NCBI RefSeq assembly: GCF_014645815.1
Contig: NZ_BMML01000006.1
Location: 356,587-420,586 of the forward strand
Length of the DNA stretch: 64,000 nt
Origin: Streptomyces fuscichromogenes
Lineage (GTDB): Bacteria; Actinomycetota; Actinomycetes; Streptomycetales; Streptomycetaceae
Reading direction: 5' to 3'
Position numbers and translations under genes: made by a program. A model generated the notes under the pieces. That model searched no databases. It was not told where the DNA came from and was given only the letters and a program-made list of their open reading frames with translations. Positions 11,279 through 20,211 of this stretch are shown one piece after another (position 1 is the stretch's first letter; each line of letters starts with the position of its first letter).

Positions 11279-12213
11279 GGGGTGAGGGTGAAGGTGCCGG
11301 CCCTCTTGTGGACCTGTACGGCCCCCGGTCCGCCGAAGTGCGCGGGGAGGACCAGTTCGCGGTTGGCGGCGGCCCGGTCGAGGATCCGGCGGCGGCCGGC
11401 CGCCGCCTGTGCGGGGTCCAGGCAGAAGCAGCTGTTCCAGTGCGGGTGGAGGATCTGTACCGGGCTGTGCAGCAGGTCGCCGACGAAGACCGCGCGGTCG
11501 TCGCCCGACGCGAGCCTGAGCACCGAGGAGCCGGGGGTGTGGCCGGGCGCCGGCTCCAGGGTGAGGTGGTCGTCTATGCGGTGGGCATCGCTCCACAGGA
11601 CGACCTGGCCGGCCCGGTGCAGCGGCGCGATGCTGTCCTCGTAGACCAGCCGGTCGTCCTCCGTCACCCCGTTCCCGTACCCGTTCCGCGGCCCGAAGTG
11701 GAAGTCGTCGGCGGCCGGGACGAGGTACCGGGCGTTGGGGAAGGCGGGCGCCCAGCCGCCCTCGACGGCGACCGTGTTCCCGCCGACGTGATCGGCGTGC
11801 ACATGGGTGTTGACGACGACGTCGACGTCCTGCGGCCGCACCCCGGCCCCGGCCAGCAGCCCGAGGTAGTCGCCCTGCCGCCGGTGGAACCCCGGCATGC
11901 CGGGCCGCTCGCGCCCCTCGCCCACCGAGGTGTCGACCAGCACGGTCCGCCCGCCGCTGCGCAGCACCCAGGTGCCGAGCGCGACCACCGCCCGGTCGGT
12001 CGCCGGGTCCCAGTGGTCCGGCGCCAGCCAGTCCGCGTTGTCCGTCCAGACCTCCGCGCTCGACCGCGGCACGAGGGTACGGGCCGGTGCGAACGGCCCC
12101 TGCCACTCGACGACCCGGAGGACCTCGACCTCCCCCAGCACGAGGCGGTGCACATGGCTCTCGCCCGGGTTGCCTCGGGCGCTTTCGATGTTTCGGGAAT
12201 TCTCGTTCGCCAT
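11155..12213 (-). CDS. Metallo-beta-lactamase-fold hydrolase
   Basis: 352 residues from the ATG at 12213 (MANENSRN); a GTG seven codons earlier is possible. The MBL zinc motif HVHADHVGG is near residue 145, with GHTPGS, GDLLHSP and a final HF ligand near 300. Most like the quorum-quenching-lactonase / alkylsulfatase-like MBL group; the substrate is not predictable. Divergent from the AraC-type gene at 12317, which is probably its regulator. The last 45 or so residues (after FTLTPYP) are low in complexity and run into the 3' end of the opposite gene, which is odd; a 3' frameshift or non-conserved tail is possible. Confidence 0.8.
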   Translation of the reverse strand: MANENSRNIESARGNPGESHVHRLVLGEVEVLRVVEWQGPFAPARTLVPRSSAEVWTDNADWLAPDHWDPATDRAVVALGTWVLRSGGRTVLVDTSVGEGRERPGMPGFHRRQGDYLGLLAGAGVRPQDVDVVVNTHVHADHVGGNTVAVEGGWAPAFPNARYLVPAADDFHFGPRNGYGNGVTEDDRLVYEDSIAPLHRAGQVVLWSDAHRIDDHLTLEPAPGHTPGSSVLRLASGDDRAVFVGDLLHSPVQILHPHWNSCFCLDPAQAAAGRRRILDRAAANRELVLPAHFGGPGAVQVHKRAGTFTLTPYPAATPGGGGAARNSVTARANSRHRAMPITTQPVGKDHSR

Positions 12214-12316
12214 GGAATCGACCCTAGGGAGCACCGGGTGAGCGCCTCAATGCCCGCCGGGCTCAACGGAATACGCGTACGGCTCATGACTGAGCGCGGT
12301 GGGGTAGCCTGCCGCC

Positions 12317-13246
12317 GTGGATGTGCTGAGCGACGCGGTCGCGGCCGTCAGGATCGGCCGGCCCTCGTCCAACCGGGTCCGGGTGAGCGGCAGTTGGTGC
12401 GCACGGCTGGCTCCCTACGAGGGCGCGGGCTTCCACGTCGTACTGCAGGGGACCTGCTGGCTGCTGCCCGACGGCGGGACCCCCGTCGCGCTGGGCACCG
12501 GCGACGCGGTGCTGCTCCCGCACGGCACGGGGCATGTGCTCGCCGACTCCCCCGCCGACGCGGCGGCCGTGCGGCGCGCGGTGCCGTTCGAGGACTGGGC
12601 GGGGGCCGAGGCGCCGGACGACCGGACCGCGTTCGGCGGGGTGGAGCTGCTGTGCGGCAAGTACCGGCTCGACCGCGGCCGCGCCCACCCGCTCATGGCG
12701 GAGCTGCCGGTGGCCGTCCACCTGCCCAACCGGGTCGGCAGCCACCCCGAACTCCGGTCGGCCATCGACCTGTTGGGCCGGGAGCTGGACGCGCGGCGGC
12801 CCGGGTCCGGCACGGTGCTCCCCGGTCTGCTGGACCTGCTGTTCGTCTACCTGATCCGGTCCTGGATGGCCGAGGGTTCGACCGGTGCCTGGCCGGCCGT
12901 GCTGACCGATCCGGTCACCGCCGCCGCGCTGCGCGCGCTGCACGCGGCCCCGGCGGCCGCCTGGACCAACGACCGCCTGGCCACCGAGGTGGGCGTCTCC
13001 CGCCCGACCCTGGCCCGCCGGTTCACCGGCCTGGTGGGCCGGGCACCGATGGCGTACCTCACCTGGTGGCGCCTGACCCTCGCCGCCACCCTGCTCCGTG
13101 ACACCGAGGAACCGCTGGCCGCCGTCGCCCGCCGCGTCGGCTACGGCACCCCGTACGCCCTCTCGCACGCCTTCAAGCGGGAGTTCGGGGCGACTCCGGG
13201 GCGGTTCCGCGCCGAGCTGCGGGACCGTCCGGGCCCGACGGCCTGA
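12317..13246 (+). CDS. AraC-family regulator with cupin domain
   Basis: 309 residues, GTG start. N-terminal cupin_6 domain (about 1-160; GTCWLLPDGG, GDAVLLPHGTGHVLAD) and C-terminal double HTH of the AraC type (about 195-300; LATEVGVSRPTLARRF; VGYGTPYALSHAFKREFG; PGRFR). It is divergent from the MBL hydrolase gene with about 100 bp between, the usual layout for a local activator. Confidence 0.88.
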   Translation: MDVLSDAVAAVRIGRPSSNRVRVSGSWCARLAPYEGAGFHVVLQGTCWLLPDGGTPVALGTGDAVLLPHGTGHVLADSPADAAAVRRAVPFEDWAGAEAPDDRTAFGGVELLCGKYRLDRGRAHPLMAELPVAVHLPNRVGSHPELRSAIDLLGRELDARRPGSGTVLPGLLDLLFVYLIRSWMAEGSTGAWPAVLTDPVTAAALRALHAAPAAAWTNDRLATEVGVSRPTLARRFTGLVGRAPMAYLTWWRLTLAATLLRDTEEPLAAVARRVGYGTPYALSHAFKREFGATPGRFRAELRDRPGPTA

Positions 13247-13255
13247 CCGGCGGAG

Positions 13256-14392
13256 TTACTTGAGCCCGATCGCGGCGCACGCCGACCGGTACTTCGGGGT
13301 GCAGATGTCGGCGACGGTGTAGACGCCGTCCTCGATCACCGTGTCCCTGATGTTGTCCTTCGTGAGGGCGACCACCGGCACGAGCGTCGCGGGGATGTCC
13401 TTCCGGGTCGGGCTGTCGACCTTGTCCTGGGTCAGCGCGTCGTACTGGATGTCACGGCCCTGCACCTTGTACACCGCCATCTCCGCGGCGTCGGTGGCCT
13501 CTTCGAGGAACGACTTGTACACGGTCATGTACTGCTCGCCCGAGACGACCCGCTGCACCGCGTCCAGGTTCGCGTCCTGCCCGGTCACCGGCGGGATCGT
13601 GGTGGCGCCCGCCCCCTTCAGCGCGTCTATGACGGCTCCGGCCATACCGTCGTTGGCCGAGTAGACGGCGGCGATGTTGCTCAGGCCGACGGCCCGGATC
13701 GCCTTCTTCATGTTCGCCCCGGCGGCCGCGGGCGACCACTTGGCGGTGTCGTACTGCTCGGCGATGCGGACCTTGTCCTTGAGTTCGCCGAGGGCGCCCT
13801 CCTTGAAACTCGCGGTGTTCGGGTCCGCGGGATCGCCGTTCATCATGACGATCTCGCTGCTCGCCGCCCTGCTGCCGAGCGCCTCCAGAAGGGCACGGCC
13901 CTGCACCTCGCCGACGAGTTCGTTGTCGTGGGAGACGTAGGCGTCGATCGGGCCCTGCGCGAGGCGGTCGTAGGCGATGACGGGGATGCCGGCCTCCTTC
14001 GCCCTCCTGACGTCCGGCGCGATGGCCGCGGCGTCCAGCGCGTCCACCACGATGATGTCGACCTTCCTGGACACCATCGCGCGGAACTGCCGGCTCTGCT
14101 TCTCCTGGCTCGCCTCGGCGTTGGCGTAGTCGACCTTGCCCTTGCCGTGCGTGAGCGCGGCGACCTCCTTCTTGAAGATGGGGTGGTCGAAGGCCTCGAA
14201 GCGGGCCGTGTCCCGGTCGGGCAGGAGCAGCCCGACCGTGATGCCGTCGCCCTTCTTCGGGGCCGCGGAGTCACCGCTCCCGCCGATGCCGTCGACGACC
14301 CCGCACGCGGTGAGCGTGAGGGCGGACGCGGAGGCGGCCAGGGTCGTCACGAGGCGGGGCAAGGGGGTCCCGCGGGGGGTAGGAACGCTCAC
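13256..14392 (-). CDS. Sugar ABC transporter substrate-binding lipoprotein (XylF/RbsB type)
   Basis: 378 residues, GTG start with GGAAGG upstream. Lipobox LTAC near residue 29 marks a lipoprotein. Periplasmic-binding type 1 fold: DIIVVDALDAAAIAPDV, GIPVIAYDRL, VSHDNELVGEVQG, PVTGQDANLDAVQRVVSG. The family binds pentoses or hexoses for an import complex. No permease or ATPase gene is adjacent, so it is an orphan here. It is divergent from the LacI regulator at 14846, whose operator-like palindrome lies between them. Confidence 0.85.
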   Translation of the reverse strand: MSVPTPRGTPLPRLVTTLAASASALTLTACGVVDGIGGSGDSAAPKKGDGITVGLLLPDRDTARFEAFDHPIFKKEVAALTHGKGKVDYANAEASQEKQSRQFRAMVSRKVDIIVVDALDAAAIAPDVRRAKEAGIPVIAYDRLAQGPIDAYVSHDNELVGEVQGRALLEALGSRAASSEIVMMNGDPADPNTASFKEGALGELKDKVRIAEQYDTAKWSPAAAGANMKKAIRAVGLSNIAAVYSANDGMAGAVIDALKGAGATTIPPVTGQDANLDAVQRVVSGEQYMTVYKSFLEEATDAAEMAVYKVQGRDIQYDALTQDKVDSPTRKDIPATLVPVVALTKDNIRDTVIEDGVYTVADICTPKYRSACAAIGLK

Positions 14393-14845
14393 ATCAGGCG
14401 CCTTCCGAGTGGGGGGAGCATCATGCGCAACCGATGGTGTGAAGGAAGCAAACGCGTAGCGACGGGGTACGTCAAGACGTCAGGACAACACGGCTGTCGG
14501 AGCATGCCGGACCGGCTGCCCCGAGGGGTGCGGCCCACCGGTGGTTCTCCCAGTTCAGGCCGGTGAAAAGGGAGTTCACGGGGCCGGCGGACCGTGCGCC
14601 GCGGACCGGCCGGGGCCCGCGGGCGGGCAACAGGTTCTCTACGTCCTGGACTTCACGCCCTCCGCAGGACCTTCGCAGCACCTTCGCGATCTTCACCTTC
14701 TTCGCTGTCGCTACTCCTCGGTACGGTCGCCGGCGCATGACGGCCACGCTTCTTAAATCGCTTTAAGAACTGCTACCATCAATGGCCTCACAGGCAGCTG
14801 AGACAGAGGCCTCGCCTCGGTCGTCACGAATCCGCGGGAGATCGT
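14393..14845. promoter_or_regulatory. Divergent promoter region, SBP / LacI
   Basis: 453 bp with no credible gene. It contains the LacI-type operator at 14750-14769. TTCTTA (14750) and TACCAT (14774) with an 18-bp spacer could be a lacI promoter covered by that operator. Nothing else recognisable. Confidence 0.5.
14750..14769. promoter_or_regulatory. LacI-family operator candidate
   Basis: TTCTTAAA-TCGC-TTTAAGAA: perfect 8-bp arms around a CG-containing centre, the typical layout for LacI-family sites. It stands out as an A/T-rich island in GC-rich DNA, 77 bp upstream of the lacI start. Confidence 0.75.
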
Positions 14846-15886
14846 GTGCACGAGTCCGGCTCCGCCGTCCCGGCGGGCGGCACCGGCGGGTCGCCGGCGC
14901 GCCCCCGGCTGGAGGACGTCGCCGCCCGCGTCGGTCTCTCGACGGCCTCGGTGTCCCTGGTGCTGCGGGGCGTGCCCGGCCCCAGCGAGCGCACCCGGCA
15001 GCGGGTCCTGAAGGCGGCCGCCGAGCTCGGCTACCGCCCCGACCGCACCGCCAGCGCCCTCGCCAGCAGGCGCAGCCGGCTGCTCGGCGTCATGGTCGAT
15101 GTGCACAGCCCCTTCCACGCCGAGCTGGTCGAGCATCTGCACACCGCCGCCGAGGAGGTCGGCTACGACCTCGTCCTGAGCGCCCTGACCAGGACCCGGG
15201 ACGAGAACACGGCCGTCGAGACGCTCCTCGCGTTCCGCTGCGAGGCGCTGATCCTGCTCGGCCCGGTCGCCCCCGCCGCCACCCTCGCCGAACTGGACCG
15301 CAAGGCGCCTGTCGTCAGCGTGGGCCGCCGGATCGCCGGCGCCCCGCTGGACGTCGTCCGCACCGCCGACGACGACGGCGTCGGCCAGACCGTCGACCAC
15401 CTGGTGGGCCTCGGGCACCGCGCGATCGCCTACGTCGACGGCGGCAAGGGCGTCATCGCCACCGACCGGCGCGGCGGCTACCGGGACGCCATGCGCCGGC
15501 ACGGCCTCCACGAGCACGTCCACGTCCTGCGCGGCGGCAGCACCGAGGAGACCGGCGAGCAGACGGGCCGGCGCCTCCTCGACGACGGCCCGCTGCCCAC
15601 CGCCGTCGTGGCGTACAACGACCAGAGTGCCATCGGCCTGCTGACCGTCTTCCGCTCGGCCGGGGTGGAGGTGCCCGGCACCGTCTCCGTCGCCGGGTAC
15701 GACGACGACACCCTGTCCCGGCTGAGCTGCTTCAACCTCACCACCGTCAGCCAGAACGCCCGCGAGCAGGCCCGTCAGGCGGTGACGACCGCCGTGGAAC
15801 GCCTCGACGGCGGCCGCACCGAGCCCCGCGAGACCGTCCTCGCACCCACACTGATCGTCCGGGGGACCACGACACGGGCGCGCTGA
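14846..15886 (+). CDS. LacI-family transcriptional regulator
   Basis: 346 residues, GTG start with GGGAGA upstream. N-terminal HTH (about 17-65; LEDVAARVGLSTASVSLVL, GYRPDRTASALASRRS) and C-terminal sugar-binding core (LLGVMVDVH; HRAIAYVDGG; AVVAYNDQSAIGLL; VSVAGYDDD; NAREQARQAV). Divergent from the sugar-binding lipoprotein and likely controls it and itself through the palindrome at 14750. Confidence 0.92.
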   Translation: MHESGSAVPAGGTGGSPARPRLEDVAARVGLSTASVSLVLRGVPGPSERTRQRVLKAAAELGYRPDRTASALASRRSRLLGVMVDVHSPFHAELVEHLHTAAEEVGYDLVLSALTRTRDENTAVETLLAFRCEALILLGPVAPAATLAELDRKAPVVSVGRRIAGAPLDVVRTADDDGVGQTVDHLVGLGHRAIAYVDGGKGVIATDRRGGYRDAMRRHGLHEHVHVLRGGSTEETGEQTGRRLLDDGPLPTAVVAYNDQSAIGLLTVFRSAGVEVPGTVSVAGYDDDTLSRLSCFNLTTVSQNAREQARQAVTTAVERLDGGRTEPRETVLAPTLIVRGTTTRAR

Positions 15887-15931
15887 ACCTGCGGTGCGGG
15901 GGCTCGGGGGGTCGGGGCCCGGCAGCCCGAA

Positions 15932-15971
15932 CACTCGGGGACTCGGGGGCTCGGGGGCTCGGGGACTCGGG
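15932..15971 (+). repeat. Five 8-bp tandem repeats, CTCGGGGR
   Basis: Five contiguous copies of CTCGGGGA/G just after the lacI stop, followed by more G-runs to about 15990. The G4-5 tracts spaced by 3-4 nt could form a G-quadruplex in the lacI mRNA 3' end. Confidence 0.7.
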
Positions 15972-16056
15972 GGGCAGGGGGGCGGCAGCTTGAGTGCTCG
16001 GCGGCCCGGGGGGCGTCGTGGAGGGGGCGGTGTTGTTTTTCCGGTGGGGTACGGGC

Positions 16057-16083
16057 AACGGCCCGGGGCGGGCCCGGGCCGTT
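16057..16083. terminator. Hairpin between lacI and sedolisin gene
   Basis: 11-bp perfect stem (AACGGCCCGGG / CCCGGGCCGTT) with a 5-nt loop, 16 bp after the protease stop on the minus strand; it can serve both converging genes. Confidence 0.75.
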
Positions 16084-16098
16084 GGACGTGCGGTGGGG

Positions 16099-17439
16099 CT
16101 ACTGCTTGGCGAGGGCCGGGACGAAGCGCAGGGCGTCCACGGTGCCGACGCCGGTGGCGAGGTCGTAGCCGTTGACGGCCTGGTAGCCGGTCACGCCCTC
16201 GTAGGTGTTGTTCGTGCCGTCGTTGACGTCCACGATGCCGTTGCTCTTGGCGTGGTGGGCGGCGAGGTCGTACAGGGCCTGCTGGATGTTGCCCAGCCGG
16301 TGGCCGGCCGCCTGGTCGGCGAGGGCGACGATGCCCGAGAAGAGCGGGGTGGCCTCGCTGGTGCCGCCGCTGACGTCCCAGCCGACGGCGGTCGGGTCGA
16401 AGCTGGAGTAGATCCAGGCGCCGCCGTTGACCGCCGCGGACATCGAGATGTCCGGGGTGCCGCGGCGGGTGCCGACCACCTTCTTCACGCCGTTCTGGAA
16501 GGACGGCCGGGTGAAGACGTGCGACTGGCCGCCACCGCCGGAGCCGTAGTCGTTGTACACGCTGTCCGGCTTGACGCGGTTGCCCTTGTCGTCCAGGTGG
16601 AGCTGGGTGCCGCCGATCGAGGTGACCAACGGGTCCGAGGACGGCCAGGAGTTGACGCGCTTCTTGTAGTACGTCTTGCCGTCCGCCTGGAGGTCGGTCG
16701 CGCCGCCGTCACCGGAGGCGGCGAGCACGGTGACGTGCTTGCGGTTCGCGTCCTGGAAGGCGTACCGCAGCTTCTTGATGCTGGAGAAGTCGCCCTTGGC
16801 GAAGCCGGGGAAGGTGTTCTCGGTGGCGCCGAAACTCTGGCTGATGACGTCGCCGACCCCGTGGTCGATCAGGTACTTCTCGGCGTTCATCATCTCCGGA
16901 AGGCCGGTGGTGCCCTCGGTCTCGGAGACCGCCGTCTCGACCACGACGATCTTCGCGCCGGGCGCCACCGCGTGCGCCATCTCGACGTCCAGGGTGGTCT
17001 CGCCGGCCCAGCCCGTCATGTCGGAGTTCTTGGGGTCGAAGGCGGGCACGTGCCCCCACTTGACGACCTTCACCGTGGTGCTCGGCAGCCCGAACTGCTT
17101 GCTGTAGACGTCGAGGTCGTGCTGGACGGTCGGGGAACCGTACGAGTCGACGATGACGATGGTGCGCCCCTTGCCCGTGACGCCCTTGCGGTACAGCGCG
17201 TTCAGGTCGTACGCGGTGCGGTACTGGAGCGGGGTGTAGCAGTTGATCTGCCACTTGGCCTGGCACTGCGCGTTGGAGAGCGGGCTGCTCACGCCGTGCA
17301 CCAGGGTGTGCCCGACGACGGCCGGTACCGCGAAGGTGTGCGGTACGGCGGTGGGCGCGGCGGCCGTCAGCGCGGTGGCCGCGAGGGCGGCGACGGACGC
17401 GGCTGCCGCGACGCCCCGCCCGGTACGGGCTATGTGCAT
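16099..17439 (-). CDS. Secreted S53 family (sedolisin) peptidase
   Basis: 446 residues from the ATG beginning MHIARTG, which has GGGGGA upstream; nine further codons upstream are open but lack a site. Signal peptide about 1-35. Catalytic Glu and Asp lie in ETTLDVE near 160, the oxyanion Asp region in SGDGG, and the catalytic Ser in GGTSEATP near 350. C-terminal calcium-site residues are in DVNDGTNN and the GTVDAL end. No long N-terminal prodomain is present (only about 50 residues), so it belongs to the short sedolisin-like group. Secreted acid-type serine-carboxyl protease by family; substrate unknown. Confidence 0.88.
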   Translation of the reverse strand: MHIARTGRGVAAAASVAALAATALTAAAPTAVPHTFAVPAVVGHTLVHGVSSPLSNAQCQAKWQINCYTPLQYRTAYDLNALYRKGVTGKGRTIVIVDSYGSPTVQHDLDVYSKQFGLPSTTVKVVKWGHVPAFDPKNSDMTGWAGETTLDVEMAHAVAPGAKIVVVETAVSETEGTTGLPEMMNAEKYLIDHGVGDVISQSFGATENTFPGFAKGDFSSIKKLRYAFQDANRKHVTVLAASGDGGATDLQADGKTYYKKRVNSWPSSDPLVTSIGGTQLHLDDKGNRVKPDSVYNDYGSGGGGQSHVFTRPSFQNGVKKVVGTRRGTPDISMSAAVNGGAWIYSSFDPTAVGWDVSGGTSEATPLFSGIVALADQAAGHRLGNIQQALYDLAAHHAKSNGIVDVNDGTNNTYEGVTGYQAVNGYDLATGVGTVDALRFVPALAKQ

Positions 17440-17702
17440 GAATCCCCCTGTGGTTCGGAGTCTCACGAAGTGGTCTCGGTCTCCGAGGAGATCTCGACGT
17501 GGTCTTCGCGCATCCCATCGAACGGGTCATGCACAGATCAAGTACGTTGAACGGACGATGCCGAACCCTTTACCCCGCGTTATCCCACGGTTGACCGCCC
17601 CGCCGCGGAGGACAAGGCTGGAACCCGGGCCGCGGACTTTCCGTCTCCCTTTGTCGAACAGGACGCCAACTCACCCGCAACCTCACACAAATCGGCCGGA
17701 CC

Positions 17703-19058
17703 TTGAGAAGACACACACCGCTCAGACTCTGGGCCGTGGCGGCTGCCACGGCCTTCGCGTTCCTCGTCGCACTGGAGGTCGCCGCACGGCACTACGGCCT
17801 GCCGGGGCCGATCACCAACCAGGCGAGAGAGGTGATATGCCCCCCCAAGTCAGGCTTTCTGCTGTACGCGGGCCTGGCGTTGACGATGGTGGTGCTCACC
17901 TGGCGGGAGCGGTTCATCGCCCTCGGCGCCGCCGTCGCCGTCGACCTCGGCTTCGCGACGGTCCGTTGGGCGCTCGGTGTCGAGGCGACCCGCGGCCAGC
18001 CGTTCGGCAACGGCGCGTTGTGGGTGATACTCGGCTGCGCCGTCGTCGCCGTGACCCGCCGCACCGGCCACGAACGCGTCCTGCTGCTGAAGGGCGTCGG
18101 GCTGGGCCTGCTGCTGGTGACCGGCCGCAAGACCGGCGACGCCTGGCTGCTCATCACCTCGAAGACCCGCCCGATGGTGCTCGACCAGTACGTGGCCACC
18201 GCCGACCACGCGCTGGGCAACCCGTCCTGGCTGGCGGGCCGGATCGTCACGGCCGGCGGCCCGATCGGCTTCAACCTTCTCGACGTCGTCTACGGCCAGC
18301 TCGCCGTGGCCGCGGTCGCCGTCGCGCTGTACCAACTGCGCGGCGTGGCGGCCGAACGCCGCTTTCCGCGCCACCATCTCGTGCGCACCTTCCTGGTGAT
18401 CGGCCTGCTCGGGCCCGCCGTCTACATGATCTTCCCGGTGGTCGGACCGGTCTTCGCCTACGGCACCGGCGCCGAGCACTGGGCCTCGGTCAGCCTCTGG
18501 CCGGAGCGGCCGCCGCACGGCGGACACTGGCCGTCGCCCGACCTGTGGCCGCGCAGGGTCCCGCCGATGCGCGCCCCGCGCCCCATCCGCTACGACGGGT
18601 TCACCCCGCGCAACTGCATGCCCAGCCTGCACACGGCATGGGCCACCACGATCTTCGTGCACTCCCGGCAGGCTCCCCGGGCGCTGCGCTGGGCGGGCGC
18701 GTTCTGGCTGGTCGCCACGCTCACCGCGACGCTGGGCTTCGGCTACCACTACGGCGCGGATCTCATCGCCGGGGTGGTGTTCGCGCTCACGGTCGAGGCG
18801 GCGCTGCGCACCCTCGACCGCGACTGGGACCCGGCGGGCGTCCGGCTGGTCGCCCACGGTACGGCGGTCTTCGCCGCGCTCCTGGTCTGCTACCGCTGGC
18901 TGCCGCTGGAGATGGCCACGCGCCCCTGGCTGTCCGGACCGCTCCTGCTGCTGGCGATGGCCTCGGTGGTCTACGACTACCTGCGCACCGTCAAGCGCTG
19001 GGAACCGAGCCCCGAGCCGACGGCACGACACCCGGCGCCCCTGCCCGAACTCATCTGA
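17703..19058 (+). CDS. PAP2-superfamily membrane protein (Aur1/PAP2_3-like)
   Basis: About 451 residues from a TTG; the ribosome site is weak, so a later GTG within the first helix is possible. Eight to ten membrane helices. PAP2 motifs: MPSLHTAW (motif 2, His) near 305 and GFGYHYGADLIAG (motif 3, catalytic His and Asp) near 345. Related proteins remove or transfer phosphate groups on membrane lipids, for example inositol-phosphoceramide-synthase-like enzymes. A long charged loop (about 255-300) precedes motif 2. Stand-alone gene, terminated by a strong hairpin. Confidence 0.8.
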   Translation: MRRHTPLRLWAVAAATAFAFLVALEVAARHYGLPGPITNQAREVICPPKSGFLLYAGLALTMVVLTWRERFIALGAAVAVDLGFATVRWALGVEATRGQPFGNGALWVILGCAVVAVTRRTGHERVLLLKGVGLGLLLVTGRKTGDAWLLITSKTRPMVLDQYVATADHALGNPSWLAGRIVTAGGPIGFNLLDVVYGQLAVAAVAVALYQLRGVAAERRFPRHHLVRTFLVIGLLGPAVYMIFPVVGPVFAYGTGAEHWASVSLWPERPPHGGHWPSPDLWPRRVPPMRAPRPIRYDGFTPRNCMPSLHTAWATTIFVHSRQAPRALRWAGAFWLVATLTATLGFGYHYGADLIAGVVFALTVEAALRTLDRDWDPAGVRLVAHGTAVFAALLVCYRWLPLEMATRPWLSGPLLLLAMASVVYDYLRTVKRWEPSPEPTARHPAPLPELI

Positions 19059-19065
19059 ACCCGGA

Positions 19066-19096
19066 GCATCCGGCCCGCGGAGAGCGGGCCGGATGC
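19066..19096 (+). terminator. Hairpin terminator after PAP2 gene
   Basis: 13-bp perfect stem (GCATCCGGCCCGC / GCGGGCCGGATGC), 5-nt loop, 7 bp after the stop codon. Confidence 0.85.
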
Positions 19097-19112
19097 GTGG
19101 TAGCGTCCGTTG

Positions 19113-19129
19113 GTATACAGGCTGTATAC
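19113..19129. promoter_or_regulatory. GntR operator copy 1
   Basis: GTATAC-AGGCT-GTATAC, 18 bp before the GntR start. A second copy (GTATAC-AGGTC-GTATGC) lies upstream of the DUF2848 gene at 20336. The shared 17-bp pattern next to a GntR gene points to autoregulation plus control of the neighbouring gene. Confidence 0.8.
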
Positions 19130-19146
19130 GAGAGCTGGGGGCCACC

Positions 19147-19773
19147 GTGACGTCCGGTCGGGAGAAGGCGTACGCGTACCTCAAGGACACGGTGCTGACG
19201 GATCCCGGCATGCAGGGCGCCTTCCTGTCGGAGCAGGAGCTCGCGGACCGGGTCGGCGTCTCCCGCACGCCCGTCCGGGAAGCGCTGCTGCAACTCGCGG
19301 CCGAGGACCTGGTCGAGCTGGTGCCCAAGCGGGGCGCCCGGGTGTCGCCGCTGACGGGACGCGAGATCCGCGAGCTCATGGAGCTGCGGGGCATCGTCGA
19401 GCGGTACGCCGCCCAGCAGCTCGTCGGCGCGGGCGGGGCGCCGCCGGCGGAGCTGCGGTCCCTGCTGGCACGGCAGCGCGAACTCACCGGCGCCGACCAG
19501 GCCCGGGAGTTCATCGCCGTGGACCACCGCTTCCACGCGGCCCTGGTGTCCGCCGTCGGCAACACCCTCCTCGACCGGCACTACGACGGCCTGCGAGGCC
19601 GCCAGGTCCGTGCCGGGGCGGTCGCCCTCTTCAACCGGCAGGGCCGCCAGGAGGCGGTGCTCAAGGAGCACGAGGCCATCCTGGACGCCCTGGAGACCGG
19701 TGACGCACAGGCCGCGTGCACCGCCATCGACCACCACCTGGAGTCGACGCTCAAGGTGCTGCTCGCGGGCTAG
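19147..19773 (+). CDS. GntR-family (FadR/FCD type) regulator
   Basis: 208 residues from a GTG, just after GGGGGCC and downstream of its own operator; an ATG 18 codons upstream would start before the operator and is rejected. N-terminal winged HTH (about 5-65; LSEQELADRVGVSRTPVREAL, then LVPKRGARVSPL) and C-terminal FCD all-helical ligand domain (about 80-205) with metal-type His residues (DHRFHAAL, KEHEAIL). Its stop overlaps the converging cupin gene by 4 bp. Confidence 0.9.
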   Translation: MTSGREKAYAYLKDTVLTDPGMQGAFLSEQELADRVGVSRTPVREALLQLAAEDLVELVPKRGARVSPLTGREIRELMELRGIVERYAAQQLVGAGGAPPAELRSLLARQRELTGADQAREFIAVDHRFHAALVSAVGNTLLDRHYDGLRGRQVRAGAVALFNRQGRQEAVLKEHEAILDALETGDAQAACTAIDHHLESTLKVLLAG

Positions 19774-20126
19774 GGGCGGGCGGAGGCCTCGGGGTAGGTG
19801 ATCACGAGCATGGTGACGCCGTCCTGGGTGGTCCAGGGGCCGTGCGGCATGCCGGGTGGGCGGCAGGCGTACATGCCGGCGGTGAAGGTGCGGCCGAGGG
19901 TCAGGTCGTGCAGCGCGCCCTCGACGAGGTAGACCTCCTCCCAGAAGTCGTGGCGGGTCACGCCGTCCGCCGAGGTGTCGGTGCCCGGCGCCCAGCGGAC
20001 CAGCGCCGTACGGGATCCGCGTGCGGGGTCGTCGGCCAGGACGCGCTCCTCGACCCCCGGGCCGGCGCCGGGCGGGGTCCGCCACGGGCCGTCGGGGAGG
20101 TGGAACTCCAGCTCCGGCTTGCTCAC
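19770..20126 (-). CDS. Small cupin-domain protein
   Basis: 118 residues from the GTG at 20126 with GGAGG 10 nt upstream; a GTG seven codons earlier lies upstream of that ribosome site. Cupin-fold signatures: HDFWEEVYLVEG, YACRPPGMPHGPW. Proteins like this often bind a metal and a small organic acid. It lies between the GntR gene and the DUF2848 gene and probably belongs to the same small catabolic unit; the reaction is unknown. Confidence 0.75.
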   Translation of the reverse strand: MSKPELEFHLPDGPWRTPPGAGPGVEERVLADDPARGSRTALVRWAPGTDTSADGVTRHDFWEEVYLVEGALHDLTLGRTFTAGMYACRPPGMPHGPWTTQDGVTMLVITYPEASARP

Positions 20127-20211
20127 CGCCGCACCACCTCCGGGCACCCGTCCTTCGCGTCGCCGCGTGCGGCGCCCCTCGCCATGCCAGGCATGTACTG
20201 CCCTCCTCGCT

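Noticed and set aside
7490..12106. Very long minus-strand open frame (1,538 codons)
   Set aside because: Antisense to the Fe-S oxidoreductase and others; GC-rich DNA keeps stop codons rare. Composition (Gly/Arg/Asp/Val/Leu-biased) is not protein-like and real genes cover it.
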